Assembly (NCBI RefSeq): GCF_900101855.1
Contig: NZ_FMVC01000002.1
Location: 225,328 to 289,327, forward strand
Direction of reading: 5' to 3'
Source: Flavobacterium anhuiense
Lineage (GTDB): Bacteria > Bacteroidota > Bacteroidia > Flavobacteriales > Flavobacteriaceae
DNA: 64,000 bases
Below are positions 26,130 to 34,844 of this stretch, piece after piece. Below the pieces are notes generated by a model. The model was not told where the DNA came from, searched no databases, and worked only from the letters and a program-made list of their open reading frames with translations. The translations under genes and the position numbers were made by a program. Each line of letters opens with the position of its first letter. Position 1 is the first letter of the stretch.

Positions 26130-26543
26130 CTATTTTTTTGCGGAAAGATAATCTTGAAGCAGAATTGTGGCAGAAATTTCGTCTATTAAACCTTTGTTCT
26201 GACGCTGCTTTTTACTTAAACCACTGTCGATCATGGTTTGAAATGCCATTTTTGAAGTAAAACGCTCATCAACGCGAATCACTTTCATGTCTGGAAAAAT
26301 ATTCGAAAAATGCTTTGCAAAACCATTAATCACTGAAGCGCTTTCTGATGGCTGTCCGTTCATCTGTTTTGGCTCGCCAATCAAAACCGCTTCGACTTTT
26401 TCTTTAGCAAAATAATCTTTTAAAAAGTCAATCAAAGTATGAGTCGGAATCGTTGTTAAGCCCGAAGCAATAATCTGCATTTCGTCTGTAACAGCAATTC
26501 CTGTGCGTTTTTGTCCGTAATCTATTGAAAGGATTCTTGGCAT
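26130..26543 (-). CDS. ruvX: Putative pre-16S rRNA nuclease / Holliday junction resolvase-like
   Basis: A 137-residue YqgF/RuvX RNase H-fold protein. SIDYGQKRTGIAV at residues 5-17 carries the first catalytic Asp, IGEPKQMNG lies in the middle, and VDERFTSKMA and DEISATILLQDYL provide the later acidic residues. YqgF is now best known for processing the 5' end of 16S rRNA; the older resolvase label is less certain. The start at 26543 was preferred over the ATG three codons upstream because it fits the family N-terminus (MPRILSIDYG). Confidence 0.9.
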   Translation of the reverse strand: MPRILSIDYGQKRTGIAVTDEMQIIASGLTTIPTHTLIDFLKDYFAKEKVEAVLIGEPKQMNGQPSESASVINGFAKHFSNIFPDMKVIRVDERFTSKMAFQTMIDSGLSKKQRQNKGLIDEISATILLQDYLSAKK

Positions 26544-26637
26544 GTTGTACAATTTTAAGCAAATTTAATCTAAAATATTTTTCTAATTTTCCATTTCACT
26601 CAAAATAAACTTCTTCAAGATTATTTTCAATAAAAAA

Positions 26638-26663
26638 ATCCGCCATGAAAACTCAAGACGGAT
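26638..26663 (-). terminator. Weak terminator after the PAS gene
   Basis: ATCCG at 26638-26642 pairs with CGGAT at 26659-26663. On the minus strand the stem is followed by TTTTTTT. Confidence 0.5.
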
Positions 26664-26700
26664 CTTTATCCAAATATTCAAACCTAAAAAATAACTCAAT

Positions 26701-27333
26701 TTATCTTCCGAACAAACGACTGAAAAAACCTCTATGTTCTTCTTCCTCTCCTGCATCCTCTTCTTCAGAATAATTAGCAAACTTAGATTGTGACTTTTCA
26801 TGTTCGTAAATCAGCTCCTTAATATATTCAACGTAAGTTCTCTTTTTCTCTTCTAAGAACCCAATCAAGTACTTCTCGCTAAATTCTACTCCGCTTGCTG
26901 CTTCGATCTGCAATAACTTTTTATACAAAGGTTCAATATGCATCGCAATTACTTCTTGCGGTACGGCTTGCCTTCTTCCGAAATAATTTACAATAACGTC
27001 GTTTTCGTCGCGGGCAATTTCAAAATCTGTAATTACCCAATAGTATCTTCCAGACTTCGCAAGGTTTTTTACAATAGCATGAAAGTTTTTCCCGTTTTTA
27101 AGATTTTCCCAAAGCACTTTAAAAATTACTTTTGGCATATCAGGGTGACGTATGATATTATGAGGCTGTCCCATTAATTCATAGTCTTCGTAACCACAAA
27201 CATCTACAAATACTTCGTTGGCATATTCAATAATACCGTATGCATTTGTTTTACTCATGATAACCTGAGTCTTATCCCAGCTTACTTCTTTGTCAATGAT
27301 TACTCTGTTTTGAAGGTGATTTTCTTGATTCAT
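26701..27333 (-). CDS. Aer-like PAS domain protein
   Basis: A 210-residue soluble protein with one PAS domain at about residues 20-125 and a helical C-terminus (140-205), acidic near residues 185-200. Within the PAS domain, IIRHPDMPKVIFKVLWENLKNG carries the HPDMP motif typical of Aer-type PAS domains, which bind FAD and sense redox state. YYWVITDFEI and VNYFGRRQAVP complete the fold. There is no kinase, GGDEF or chemoreceptor output domain, so it probably works by protein contacts. The Fnr-type promoter layout upstream (27384-27427) places it with the low-oxygen genes. FAD binding and the partner are inferred only. Confidence 0.75.
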   Translation of the reverse strand: MNQENHLQNRVIIDKEVSWDKTQVIMSKTNAYGIIEYANEVFVDVCGYEDYELMGQPHNIIRHPDMPKVIFKVLWENLKNGKNFHAIVKNLAKSGRYYWVITDFEIARDENDVIVNYFGRRQAVPQEVIAMHIEPLYKKLLQIEAASGVEFSEKYLIGFLEEKKRTYVEYIKELIYEHEKSQSKFANYSEEEDAGEEEEHRGFFSRLFGR

Positions 27334-27383
27334 ATTTTACTGCTTATATGATTATTTATGGAATGGAATGTTGATCAACACTG

Positions 27384-27427
27384 CGAAATTAAAGTGAAGA
27401 AAAAATAGAAATCCTGACTTTTGTCAT
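27384..27427 (-). promoter_or_regulatory. Fnr-type operator and promoter of the PAS gene
   Basis: On the minus strand ATGACAAAAGTCAG (27414-27427) has TGA-N6-TCA-type half-sites (TGA and TCA). It is followed after exactly 22 nt by TAATTTCG (27384-27391), one mismatch from TAnnTTTG. The spacing equals that at hemN, ccoS and ccoI. The outer base pair is imperfect, so this is the weakest of the four. Confidence 0.55.
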
Positions 27428-27550
27428 ATTTTGATATAAAAAAAACTTCTAGTGGTAATACTATTAATCAAAAACTTATATACCCTTCGACAACCTTACA
27501 AATAAGAAACAAAAAGTTAAATCTGTAACATTTTCAAGTGGTTTTGCTTT

Positions 27551-27579
27551 TTTGCATTTATACAAATACGTTATCTTTG
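27551..27579 (+). promoter_or_regulatory. Predicted promoter of dapD
   Basis: TTTG at 27551-27554 and TATCTTTG at 27572-27579 are 17 nt apart, fitting the Bacteroidota -33/-7 pattern. The ATG is 16 nt downstream. Confidence 0.7.
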
Positions 27580-27595
27580 CCAAAAAAATAAACGT

Positions 27596-28411
27596 ATGAA
27601 TTCTTTACAGACTATAATTGAACAAGCTTGGGAAAATAGAGCTTTATTGCAAGAAACTACAACTACAGATGCCATTAGAGAAGTTATCGAATTGGTAGAC
27701 GCAGGAAAATTACGTGTTGCTGAACCAGTTGGTGACAAATGGCAAGTAAACGAATGGGTTAAGAAAGCAGTTGTTATGTATTTCCCGATTCAGAAAATGG
27801 AAACATGGGAATCTGGTATTTTCGAGTACCACGATAAAATGTTGCTGAAAAGAAATTATGCTGAAAAAGGAATTCGTGTAGTGCCAAATGCTGTTGCTCG
27901 TTATGGTGCTTACATCTCTAGCGGTGTAATCTTAATGCCAAGTTATGTAAACATTGGTGCTTATGTAGACGAAGGAACAATGGTTGATACTTGGGCAACT
28001 GTAGGAAGCTGTGCTCAAATTGGTAAAAATGTTCACTTAAGCGGTGGTGTTGGTATTGGTGGTGTTCTTGAGCCATTGCAAGCAGCTCCAGTAATTATTG
28101 AAGACGGTGCTTTTATCGGATCTCGTTGTATTGTTGTTGAAGGTGTTCACGTTGGTAAAGAAGCTGTTCTTGGAGCTAACGTATGTTTGACAGCATCTAC
28201 TAAAATTATTGATGTTACAGGCGATGAACCAGTCGAAATGAAAGGTTATGTGCCAGCTCGTTCTGTAGTTATCCCAGGAAGCTATACTAAGAAATTTGCT
28301 GCTGGAGAATACCAAGTTCCTTGTGCCTTAATCATTGGAACTCGTAAACCATCTACAGATTTAAAAACTTCTTTAAACAATGCACTTCGTGAGTACGATG
28401 TTGCTGTATAG
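27596..28411 (+). CDS. dapD: Tetrahydrodipicolinate N-succinyltransferase
   Basis: A 271-residue hexapeptide-repeat enzyme of the lysine and diaminopimelate pathway; it succinylates tetrahydrodipicolinate from succinyl-CoA. The N-terminal helical domain is followed by VVPNAVARYGAYI and left-handed beta-helix repeats (IMPSYVNIGAYVDEGTMVDTWATVG). GGVGIGGVLEPLQA and the EDGAFIGSRC stretch are DapD hallmarks. The length matches the family. The gene is monocistronic with its own promoter and a strong terminator. Confidence 0.95.
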   Translation: MNSLQTIIEQAWENRALLQETTTTDAIREVIELVDAGKLRVAEPVGDKWQVNEWVKKAVVMYFPIQKMETWESGIFEYHDKMLLKRNYAEKGIRVVPNAVARYGAYISSGVILMPSYVNIGAYVDEGTMVDTWATVGSCAQIGKNVHLSGGVGIGGVLEPLQAAPVIIEDGAFIGSRCIVVEGVHVGKEAVLGANVCLTASTKIIDVTGDEPVEMKGYVPARSVVIPGSYTKKFAAGEYQVPCALIIGTRKPSTDLKTSLNNALREYDVAV

Positions 28412-28432
28412 ATTTTAAGAAATCCTAAAATT

Positions 28433-28476
28433 AAAAATCCAAATTCCATTTAATTATTATTGGAATTTGGATTTTT
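28433..28476. terminator. Bidirectional terminator between dapD and a glycosyltransferase gene
   Basis: A 16-bp perfect stem, 28433-28448 with 28461-28476, has A-rich and T-rich ends and a 12-nt loop. It can end transcription from both convergent genes; the glycosyltransferase stop at 28477 touches it. Confidence 0.92.
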
Positions 28477-29226
28477 TTATTTTCTGCTTTTTTGAAGTTT
28501 TATAAGCTTGGCATATTTCATATACGAGAAAAAAGCCTGAATCATTGCTATTGAGAGTCCGTCAAGACCATTGAAGATTCCTTTTTTAAAGAAATAGCAG
28601 CGAACAAAAGCTACTGTTCCGTTAAGAACAGGTTTGAAAGCATTAATTCTTTTCCCTTGATCAAATAACTGCTGTGCATGCCATCCAGAATACTGGTTCT
28701 TTTTTGCAATAATTTGGTCAAAAGAATCCCATCCATAATGCAGAATATGTACAGCAACTTTTTTCTCGTTTTGAGTTACAATTTTCTGGTGTACTTTAGA
28801 TTCTGAAGGATGAGCTGTTAGTTTATTAAAAAAACGAACTTTATGATCTGGATACCATCCTGAAAAATCAATTAACTTATCTGCTAAAAAGTTCTTTACC
28901 CTGAAACTGAAAGCGTCGTAATTTCCTTCCAAATACTTTTTGTTCAGAATAAATTCCTCAGCATCTTTATCTAAAAATTCATCTGCATCAAGATTTAAGA
29001 TCCAATCATTTTTACAAAAAGGCAATCCGTGTGTACGCTGCGGACCATCTCCTAAAAACACTTGTTGAATAACCTGTGCTCCTTTTTCTTTAGCTATTTC
29101 TACTGTTCGATCTTTACTGAAAGAATCCACAATAATAACTTCGTCACAAACTTTAAATAAGGCATCTATACATTTTCCAATGTTTTTTTCCTCATTGAAA
29201 GTAATAACCAAACCGCTAATTCCCAT
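28477..29226 (-). CDS. Glycosyltransferase family 2 protein, WaaE/KdtX-like
   Basis: A 249-residue GT-A glycosyltransferase. It begins GISGLVITFNEEKNIGKCID and then VDSFSKDRT, with the metal-binding LNLDADEFL motif at about residue 83-91. The middle part, FSGWYPDHKVRFFNK, matches the lipopolysaccharide core WaaE-type group (beta-glucosyl transfer to heptose or Kdo). A hydrophobic amphipathic segment near the C-terminus may bind the membrane. It opens the glycan cluster that extends to 36905 and diverges from the GT9 gene. Confidence 0.82.
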   Translation of the reverse strand: MGISGLVITFNEEKNIGKCIDALFKVCDEVIIVDSFSKDRTVEIAKEKGAQVIQQVFLGDGPQRTHGLPFCKNDWILNLDADEFLDKDAEEFILNKKYLEGNYDAFSFRVKNFLADKLIDFSGWYPDHKVRFFNKLTAHPSESKVHQKIVTQNEKKVAVHILHYGWDSFDQIIAKKNQYSGWHAQQLFDQGKRINAFKPVLNGTVAFVRCYFFKKGIFNGLDGLSIAMIQAFFSYMKYAKLIKLQKSRK

Positions 29227-29352
29227 TGTTCATTTTAATTTGTTGAGCACAAAAATATAACTTTTTAATTTAGTTTAATCTTATTCATATCATCTCTTGT
29301 ACACTTCGTAAAATAGTTTGTATTTTAGCCTTTTAATTGAACAAAAACCCAA

Positions 29353-30417
29353 ATGAGAATATTAGTCATTCAGCAAAAAAGAATTGGAGACGTTTTAACA
29401 AGCACGATTATTTGCAACAATCTTAAAGCCAAGTTTCCAGACTCTACAATTGACTACATGTGTTACCCTAATTCGATTGATGTTCTTATAGAAAATCCGA
29501 ATATTCATAACATAATACCGGTGACTAATAAAATCAGAAAATCAACTTTTGAATTCATTAAATTTATTTTTGAGATTCGAAGAAAAAAATACGATGCTGT
29601 AATAGACGTATACAGTAAATTGGGAACTAGTCTAATTACTTTTTTCTCTGGTGCAAAATATAAAGTTTCATACCATAAGTGGTATTCCAACATATTTTAT
29701 AATTACAGTTACGAGCGTTTTGATGCCATAAAATCTGAATTTGGTTTGGCAATTGAAAACAGATTATTGCTTCTTAAACCTTTTTTCTCAGAAAAGATTA
29801 CAAACGTAAAACCAAAGATCTTTTTAAAAGAATCTGAAATTGCTGAAGCAAAAAACATTTTAAAAAGTTATAATGTAGATCCAGAAAAACCATTGATTAT
29901 GTTTGGAATTTTAGGAAGCGAGCATTACAAAACATATCCGCTTGACGGAATGGCAAAAATTATTGATTTTACTGTAGCCAAAACAAATGCCACTATCCTA
30001 TTTAATTATATTCCAAACCAAAAAGAACAAGCTTTAGAGGTCTATAATTATTGTTCGGAAGAAACCAAAAAGCATATTATTTTTGATTTATATGCTACAG
30101 ATTTACGCCAGTTTTTAGCCATACTTTCTCAATGCGAAATGCTAATTGGAAACGAAGGCGGCGCGGTAAATATGGCTAAAGCTCTTGAGATTCCAACTTT
30201 CTCAATCTTCACTCCTTCTGTTAGAAAAGAAACATGGCAATTATTTGAAAATGAAGCAAAAAATGTTTCAGTTCATTTAAAAGATTTAAAACCTGAAATC
30301 TACGAGAAGCATACAGAGCAATATATAAAAGAACATACTTTTGAATATTACGCTGAATATCCATTGGAATTGATGCTCCAAAAGCTCGAAACTTATTTTC
30401 AAGAATATAAAAATTGA
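29353..30417 (+). CDS. Glycosyltransferase family 9 (heptosyltransferase-like)
   Basis: A 354-residue GT-B enzyme. RILVIQQKRIGDVLTSTIICNNL at the N-terminus carries the GDVL/GD motif of ADP-heptose transferases, and MLIGNEGGAVNMAKALEIPTFSIFTP in the second half corresponds to the family's GNEGG...HxA region, although the usual D-SG(L)MHLA is replaced by GGAVNMAKA. It probably adds heptose or a related sugar to the LPS core. The donor sugar is not certain. It is followed after 21 bp by a GT2 gene on the same strand. Confidence 0.82.
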   Translation: MRILVIQQKRIGDVLTSTIICNNLKAKFPDSTIDYMCYPNSIDVLIENPNIHNIIPVTNKIRKSTFEFIKFIFEIRRKKYDAVIDVYSKLGTSLITFFSGAKYKVSYHKWYSNIFYNYSYERFDAIKSEFGLAIENRLLLLKPFFSEKITNVKPKIFLKESEIAEAKNILKSYNVDPEKPLIMFGILGSEHYKTYPLDGMAKIIDFTVAKTNATILFNYIPNQKEQALEVYNYCSEETKKHIIFDLYATDLRQFLAILSQCEMLIGNEGGAVNMAKALEIPTFSIFTPSVRKETWQLFENEAKNVSVHLKDLKPEIYEKHTEQYIKEHTFEYYAEYPLELMLQKLETYFQEYKN

Positions 30418-30438
30418 AAAAAGTAAAAGGAATTTATA

Positions 30439-31209
30439 ATGAATAGTGAAAAGCAAAAATTATCAGTCCTGATTATTACGCTTAACGAAGAACAGCATAT
30501 AAAATCACTTCTGGATGATATTGATTTTGCTGACGAAATAATTGTTGTTGATTCCTGCAGTACCGATAAAACAGTAAGCATAGTTGAGTCTTTCAAAAAT
30601 GTAAAATTGATTCGGCACCGTTTTGTCGATTATACATCTCAACGGAATTTTGCCTTGGATCAGGCAAAAAATTCATGGATTTTATTTATTGATGCCGACG
30701 AAAGATTAACACCAGAATTAAAATCTGAAATTGTTACAGCAATTAATTCTGAAAATGTAGCAAGCGCTTATTTTATCTACCGTATTTTTATGTTTAAAAA
30801 CAGTCGATTGAAATTCAGCGGCTGGCAAACCGATAAGATTTTTAGGCTTTTTGACAAATCAAAATGCAGATATAACGAAGAGAGAACCGTTCATGAGAAA
30901 TTAATTGTAAACGGACCAATTGCCTCCCTAAAACATAAAATCATACATTTTTCGTATTCGTCTTATGAAGACTATAAATCAAAAATGTATCATTACGGAA
31001 TTCTTAAGGCTAATGAAAAATTAGCAAAAGGAATAAAACCTAGCTTCTTACTGCAGCTCCTCCATCCTCTATATACATTATTGTATCAGTTTATAATACG
31101 TTTTGGTTTTTTGGACGGCAGAAAAGGCGTTATTATTTGTTATCTGAATGCTTACAGCGTTTATATTCGCTATAAAGAATTAAGAACAATTACTTCTTCC
31201 AAAATTTAA
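30439..31209 (+). CDS. Glycosyltransferase family 2 protein, WaaE-like
   Basis: A 256-residue GT2 protein similar in layout to the gene at 28477: LSVLIITLNEEQHIKSLL, VDSCSTDKT, then LFIDADERLTPEL with the DxD-type motif, then FSGWQTDKIFRLFDKSKCR. The shared SGW...R(F/L)F block suggests the two proteins modify related LPS-core acceptors. It probably forms an operon with the GT9 gene. Its 3' end overlaps the convergent kinase gene by 20 bp. Confidence 0.82.
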   Translation: MNSEKQKLSVLIITLNEEQHIKSLLDDIDFADEIIVVDSCSTDKTVSIVESFKNVKLIRHRFVDYTSQRNFALDQAKNSWILFIDADERLTPELKSEIVTAINSENVASAYFIYRIFMFKNSRLKFSGWQTDKIFRLFDKSKCRYNEERTVHEKLIVNGPIASLKHKIIHFSYSSYEDYKSKMYHYGILKANEKLAKGIKPSFLLQLLHPLYTLLYQFIIRFGFLDGRKGVIICYLNAYSVYIRYKELRTITSSKI

Positions 31210-31957
31210 GTTTCTTTTTCAAGCGTTTTTTTCTATAAAACTTCTCTTGAAAATCTGAAGTATATTTCCATAAAGTTTCAAAAATCTTCTCTTCAGATTC
31301 TGCTTTATAATATTTAGCATATTCATTACTCATTGTCGCAACCATCTCTTCTAAAGGCGTCAAACGACAAAGGTTTTTCATGCGCATTTCAAAAGACATA
31401 GAATTATGAAACTCCATTCTGTTTAAATCTACCAGAAAGAAATCGTAATTTCCGCTGGCATTCTTTTTTATCAAAGTATTACCTGGGGAATGGTCTAAAA
31501 ATTCGATGCCTTTTTCGTGAAGATCAAAACTAAATTTAGTAAACTGTCTTAAAATGTTCTCACGATCTGGAAAATCAGGAATTTCGACTAGTTCTCTATA
31601 AGTAAGATCTGCATTTAGATGCTCGCTTACATAAAAACTTTTCTCCAAACCGAATACCGATGAAAACTCAGCAAATGCGATAGGTTCAGGAGTTCCAACG
31701 CCTAATTCTAACAATTTGTTTGCAAACTCAAATGATCGTTTTGCTTTTGATTTTCTAAAATATTTATAAGCGATTTTATTGATAAAGTGCGGAACTTTAA
31801 ACGATTTTATATTAATTGTCTTGCCATTAAAATCAAACAATTTTATTTTGTTGCGATCTCCATTTCCAAAAAGCTCGCCTGTGGAACTAAACATTTTGAT
31901 GGTATTCAGTATCGAATCAGTATTGTTCTCGAAAATTGGATTTACTTTAAAATTCAT
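31190..31957 (-). CDS. Kdo/WaaP-type LPS kinase family protein
   Basis: A 255-residue protein-kinase-fold protein of the lipopolysaccharide kinase (Kdo/WaaP) group. IKSFKVPHFINK supplies the ATP-binding Lys region, FLDHSPGNTLI corresponds to the catalytic loop with Asp and Asn (DxxPxN), and DFFLVDLNRM to the metal-binding DFG-like position. It is expected to phosphorylate core Kdo or heptose at the inner membrane. The C-terminal tail (KKRLKKKLKFWKK) is strongly basic and aromatic and may hold the protein at the membrane. The tail is encoded in the overlap with the convergent glycosyltransferase gene. Confidence 0.75.
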   Translation of the reverse strand: MNFKVNPIFENNTDSILNTIKMFSSTGELFGNGDRNKIKLFDFNGKTINIKSFKVPHFINKIAYKYFRKSKAKRSFEFANKLLELGVGTPEPIAFAEFSSVFGLEKSFYVSEHLNADLTYRELVEIPDFPDRENILRQFTKFSFDLHEKGIEFLDHSPGNTLIKKNASGNYDFFLVDLNRMEFHNSMSFEMRMKNLCRLTPLEEMVATMSNEYAKYYKAESEEKIFETLWKYTSDFQEKFYRKKRLKKKLKFWKK

Positions 31958-32040
31958 CAGCTTTTTTTATAAACAACAAAAATACATATACGATTTAACA
32001 CTTCAAATTATTATTGTATTTTCGTAAAAAAAAGAAAAAA

Positions 32041-33111
32041 ATGTCATTTAAGATTTTTCTGGAAACACATAACATAATTAACAGGGCTGCTGGCTTAGGA
32101 ACTTTCAATTATGAACTAGTAAAGGGTTTATCTACTTTAGATTTTAAAAATTTTGAATTAACACTAAACACTCCTAATCCTGATGTATTGAAAGAAGAAT
32201 TTAAAGACAAATTTGAATATCACAAATACAATAGTCTATCCAGGCATCCACTATTTAGAGTTCGAAAGAAATACGATTTATGGCACTCCGTAAATCAGAA
32301 TACTAAAGTCGAGCCTTATCATTGTAACAAATACCTATTAACGATTCATGATGTTCATTTTATCGATGAAGTTTCTCCAGATCCTAATCATAGATTAAAT
32401 AGGTTATTTAGAGCTAAACTCGAAAAATCAACTGCCATAACATATATCTCAGAGTTTGCAAAGTCTGAGACACATAAAAATTTTGATGTCCCAGATATTC
32501 CTGAATATGTAATTTATAATGGAAACCCGATTTCTACAATATTAGATACATCGAAATATATTACAAACATTCCTGTTGATAAGCCTTTTTTCTATGCTAT
32601 TGGAGATTTTCTTGAAAGAAAAAATTATCAGTCGATTGTTAATATGATGAAGCATATAAGAGACTTCAACTTAATTATTTCCGGGAACAATGATAAAAAA
32701 TACGGCGATAAAATAAAGCGGTTAATTGCTGATAACGGATTAACCAATCAGGTTTTTTTGACTGGAAAAGTAAGTGAAGAAGGCAAACAGTTTTTTATGA
32801 AAAATTGCACTGCATTTCTTTTCCCTTCAATTAGGGAAGGTTTTGGACTTCCACCAATTGAAGCAATGAGTTTTGGGAAACCTACTTTTTTATCGAATAA
32901 AACATCTCTTCCAGAAATTGGTGGGGAAGCATCAATCTATTGGGATAATTTTGATCCTGAATATATGAAAAACGTTTTAATCGAAGGTCTACATGATTAT
33001 GAAACCAATAAAACTGAAAGAGAAGCAATCATAAAAAAACGAGCAGCCGACTTTGATTGGAAAAGAACAGCTGCTGATTATTTTGATGTATATACTAAAG
33101 TTTTATATTAA
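32041..33111 (+). CDS. Glycosyltransferase family 4 protein
   Basis: A 356-residue GT-B enzyme (GT4, glycosyl transferases group 1). The ATG at 32041 follows an A-rich stretch; an upstream in-frame ATG at 32014 gives a poly-Lys leader and was rejected. The N-domain has NRAAGLGTFNYELVKGL, like enzymes with the R-x-G(I/L)G-R-x motif. The C-domain has FYAIGDFLERKNYQ and FLFPSIREGFGLPPIEAMSFG, the EX7E nucleotide-sugar-binding region. The substrate is unknown; the context suggests LPS or capsule. The stop overlaps the next convergent stop by 4 bp (TTAA). Confidence 0.85.
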   Translation: MSFKIFLETHNIINRAAGLGTFNYELVKGLSTLDFKNFELTLNTPNPDVLKEEFKDKFEYHKYNSLSRHPLFRVRKKYDLWHSVNQNTKVEPYHCNKYLLTIHDVHFIDEVSPDPNHRLNRLFRAKLEKSTAITYISEFAKSETHKNFDVPDIPEYVIYNGNPISTILDTSKYITNIPVDKPFFYAIGDFLERKNYQSIVNMMKHIRDFNLIISGNNDKKYGDKIKRLIADNGLTNQVFLTGKVSEEGKQFFMKNCTAFLFPSIREGFGLPPIEAMSFGKPTFLSNKTSLPEIGGEASIYWDNFDPEYMKNVLIEGLHDYETNKTEREAIIKKRAADFDWKRTAADYFDVYTKVLY

Positions 33112-33983
33112 TTCCATTTAAATAAAAATTTAAACCATTGTCCAAAGTTTTTCATAAAAAGATAGGTCTTGGAAAGTTTTAAAACTTTAGATTCTATTAC
33201 AAATTTTTTAATATCTTTTAAGTTTTTACTAGGAAAATAGTTTAATCGTTTCCATCTTTCTGGTTCTATATAGTAAAAATTTTCAAACTGAAAGTAATTG
33301 TTTTCATTTACCTTAATCCATTTGTTCAAAAACTCAGGATTTACTTCACGTTTATGTCCCCAATTTTCTAATTTAAAACGTAATTCTTCTTCTGTTCTGG
33401 ATAAAGATTCATGCAACACAATATTATCAGTGTAAATTACCTGTGCTTTAGTTCGTCGTGCGCAAGTATAATTAGGATAATTGGTAGCAAACACTGCTTT
33501 CATCGGCAGATCGACATATAATATCCCATTATCAGTATATTTATAAAGTATTATCCAAAAAGCGGCAATCTGGATTTTCTTCTTTTCAGGATTATCGAGA
33601 TAATGGTCAAATTTTCTCAAGTCCATAACAAACTTTTCGAAATTTAAAAAGTACTCATCACTATCAATCTGAATGAGCCAATTTCCAATTCCCATCTTTA
33701 GAGACAGCAAGTGACGCTCTCTTGTATCCATATCAATTTCCGTGAGAGATGGGATATAGAAATTATCTTTATAAATCTCGATTTTATTATCTACATCAAT
33801 TTCTTTTAGCCATTCAAAAAAAGCAGGATCTACCGCAAATTTATTTCCTGACCATGTGACAAAATTTTCATCCATAGCGATAAAAATTCTATCAGAAGCT
33901 CCATAAACAGGAGGGATAGACAACTTTAATTTTTCATAATCATGAGAAAATAAAAAACCAACATGGATTTTCTTCATATACAT
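33108..33983 (-). CDS. Putative GT-A glycosyltransferase
   Basis: A 291-residue protein starting MYMKKIHVGFLFSHDYEKL; the second ATG at 33977 (MKKIH) is equally possible. LIQIDSDEYFL near residue 103 is a DxD-type metal-binding motif, and the N-terminal part (DRIFIAMDENF) suits a GT2-like Rossmann fold. YTCARRTKAQVIYTDNIVLHESLS resembles acceptor-binding segments of GT2 enzymes acting on surface glycans. The exact family is uncertain. It starts the minus-strand run 36905-33108, being its last gene. Confidence 0.65.
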   Translation of the reverse strand: MYMKKIHVGFLFSHDYEKLKLSIPPVYGASDRIFIAMDENFVTWSGNKFAVDPAFFEWLKEIDVDNKIEIYKDNFYIPSLTEIDMDTRERHLLSLKMGIGNWLIQIDSDEYFLNFEKFVMDLRKFDHYLDNPEKKKIQIAAFWIILYKYTDNGILYVDLPMKAVFATNYPNYTCARRTKAQVIYTDNIVLHESLSRTEEELRFKLENWGHKREVNPEFLNKWIKVNENNYFQFENFYYIEPERWKRLNYFPSKNLKDIKKFVIESKVLKLSKTYLFMKNFGQWFKFLFKWN

Positions 33984-34012
33984 TTTTCAATCAAGGAGGA
34001 GTTAAGAAAAAA

Positions 34013-34840
34013 TTATCTCTTTTCAATTTTAGGCAAAAATAGTAATAATACGTTAATAAAACCTTTTAATAATTTCCAACTAATGTTATATTTTTTTATA
34101 TGTTGAAATTGCAAAAACCTTTTCGAATTCAAAACTTCAACTTCTTTATAATCATCTTCAAATGCAGGAAAATATTTTTGAAAAGTTTCTTTTTTTTCTT
34201 CATTATATAATTCTCTGAATTTTGGATCTGAAGAGATTCCTGTAAAATCATAAACGGCAATAGTCTTTTTTAAATACTTATAGGATACATTTTGATGACA
34301 TATAGTATAAACAAAAAATTCCCAATCTGAAGCAATCTTATAATCTTCATTATAATAAAAGTATTTATCAAAAAGACTTTTTCTTATAAATGTAGATTGA
34401 TGATTAATAGAACTTGTATAAAAAAAAGAAAAATGAAGTTTTTCACTATATGTTTTTAGCCTTTTTGATCCATTACTTTGTTTGTAATTGTCACCATAAT
34501 AAATGTCATATTCAGACGTCAAACTTGAAACATTATCTTGCAGTACAAAATCATCATTAAAGCAGTCTCCACCATTCATAAATATTACAAATTCTCCTGT
34601 AGCAGCCTTAATTCCTTTATTCATTGCATGAAAAACCCCATTATCCTTCTCACTAATCCAATATGAAATTTTATTTTGATATTTTTCTATCAATTCTTTA
34701 CTTCCATCTGTACTTCCGCCATCAATTACAATAAATTCGAAATCTTTGTATGTCTGATTAGTAACACTTTTAAGTGTTTTATGCAGTCCATTTTTATCAT
34801 TAAAATTTACAGTTATTACAGATATCACACTCATGGTCAT
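34013..34840 (-). CDS. Glycosyltransferase family 2 protein, WcaA/WcaE-like
   Basis: A 275-residue GT2 enzyme. VISVITVNFNDKNGLHKTLKSV, then QTYKDFEFIVIDGGSTDGSKELI, SYWISEKDNGVFHAMNKGI and FMNGGDCF are the classic donor-site motifs; the NGGD takes the place of DxD. Such GT2s often make O-antigen or exopolysaccharide. The first ATG is 34840 and MSVIS at 34834 is an alternative. It lies 4 bp after the next gene upstream, in one operon. Confidence 0.83.
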   Translation of the reverse strand: MTMSVISVITVNFNDKNGLHKTLKSVTNQTYKDFEFIVIDGGSTDGSKELIEKYQNKISYWISEKDNGVFHAMNKGIKAATGEFVIFMNGGDCFNDDFVLQDNVSSLTSEYDIYYGDNYKQSNGSKRLKTYSEKLHFSFFYTSSINHQSTFIRKSLFDKYFYYNEDYKIASDWEFFVYTICHQNVSYKYLKKTIAVYDFTGISSDPKFRELYNEEKKETFQKYFPAFEDDYKEVEVLNSKRFLQFQHIKKYNISWKLLKGFINVLLLFLPKIEKR

Positions 34841-34844
34841 TTAA

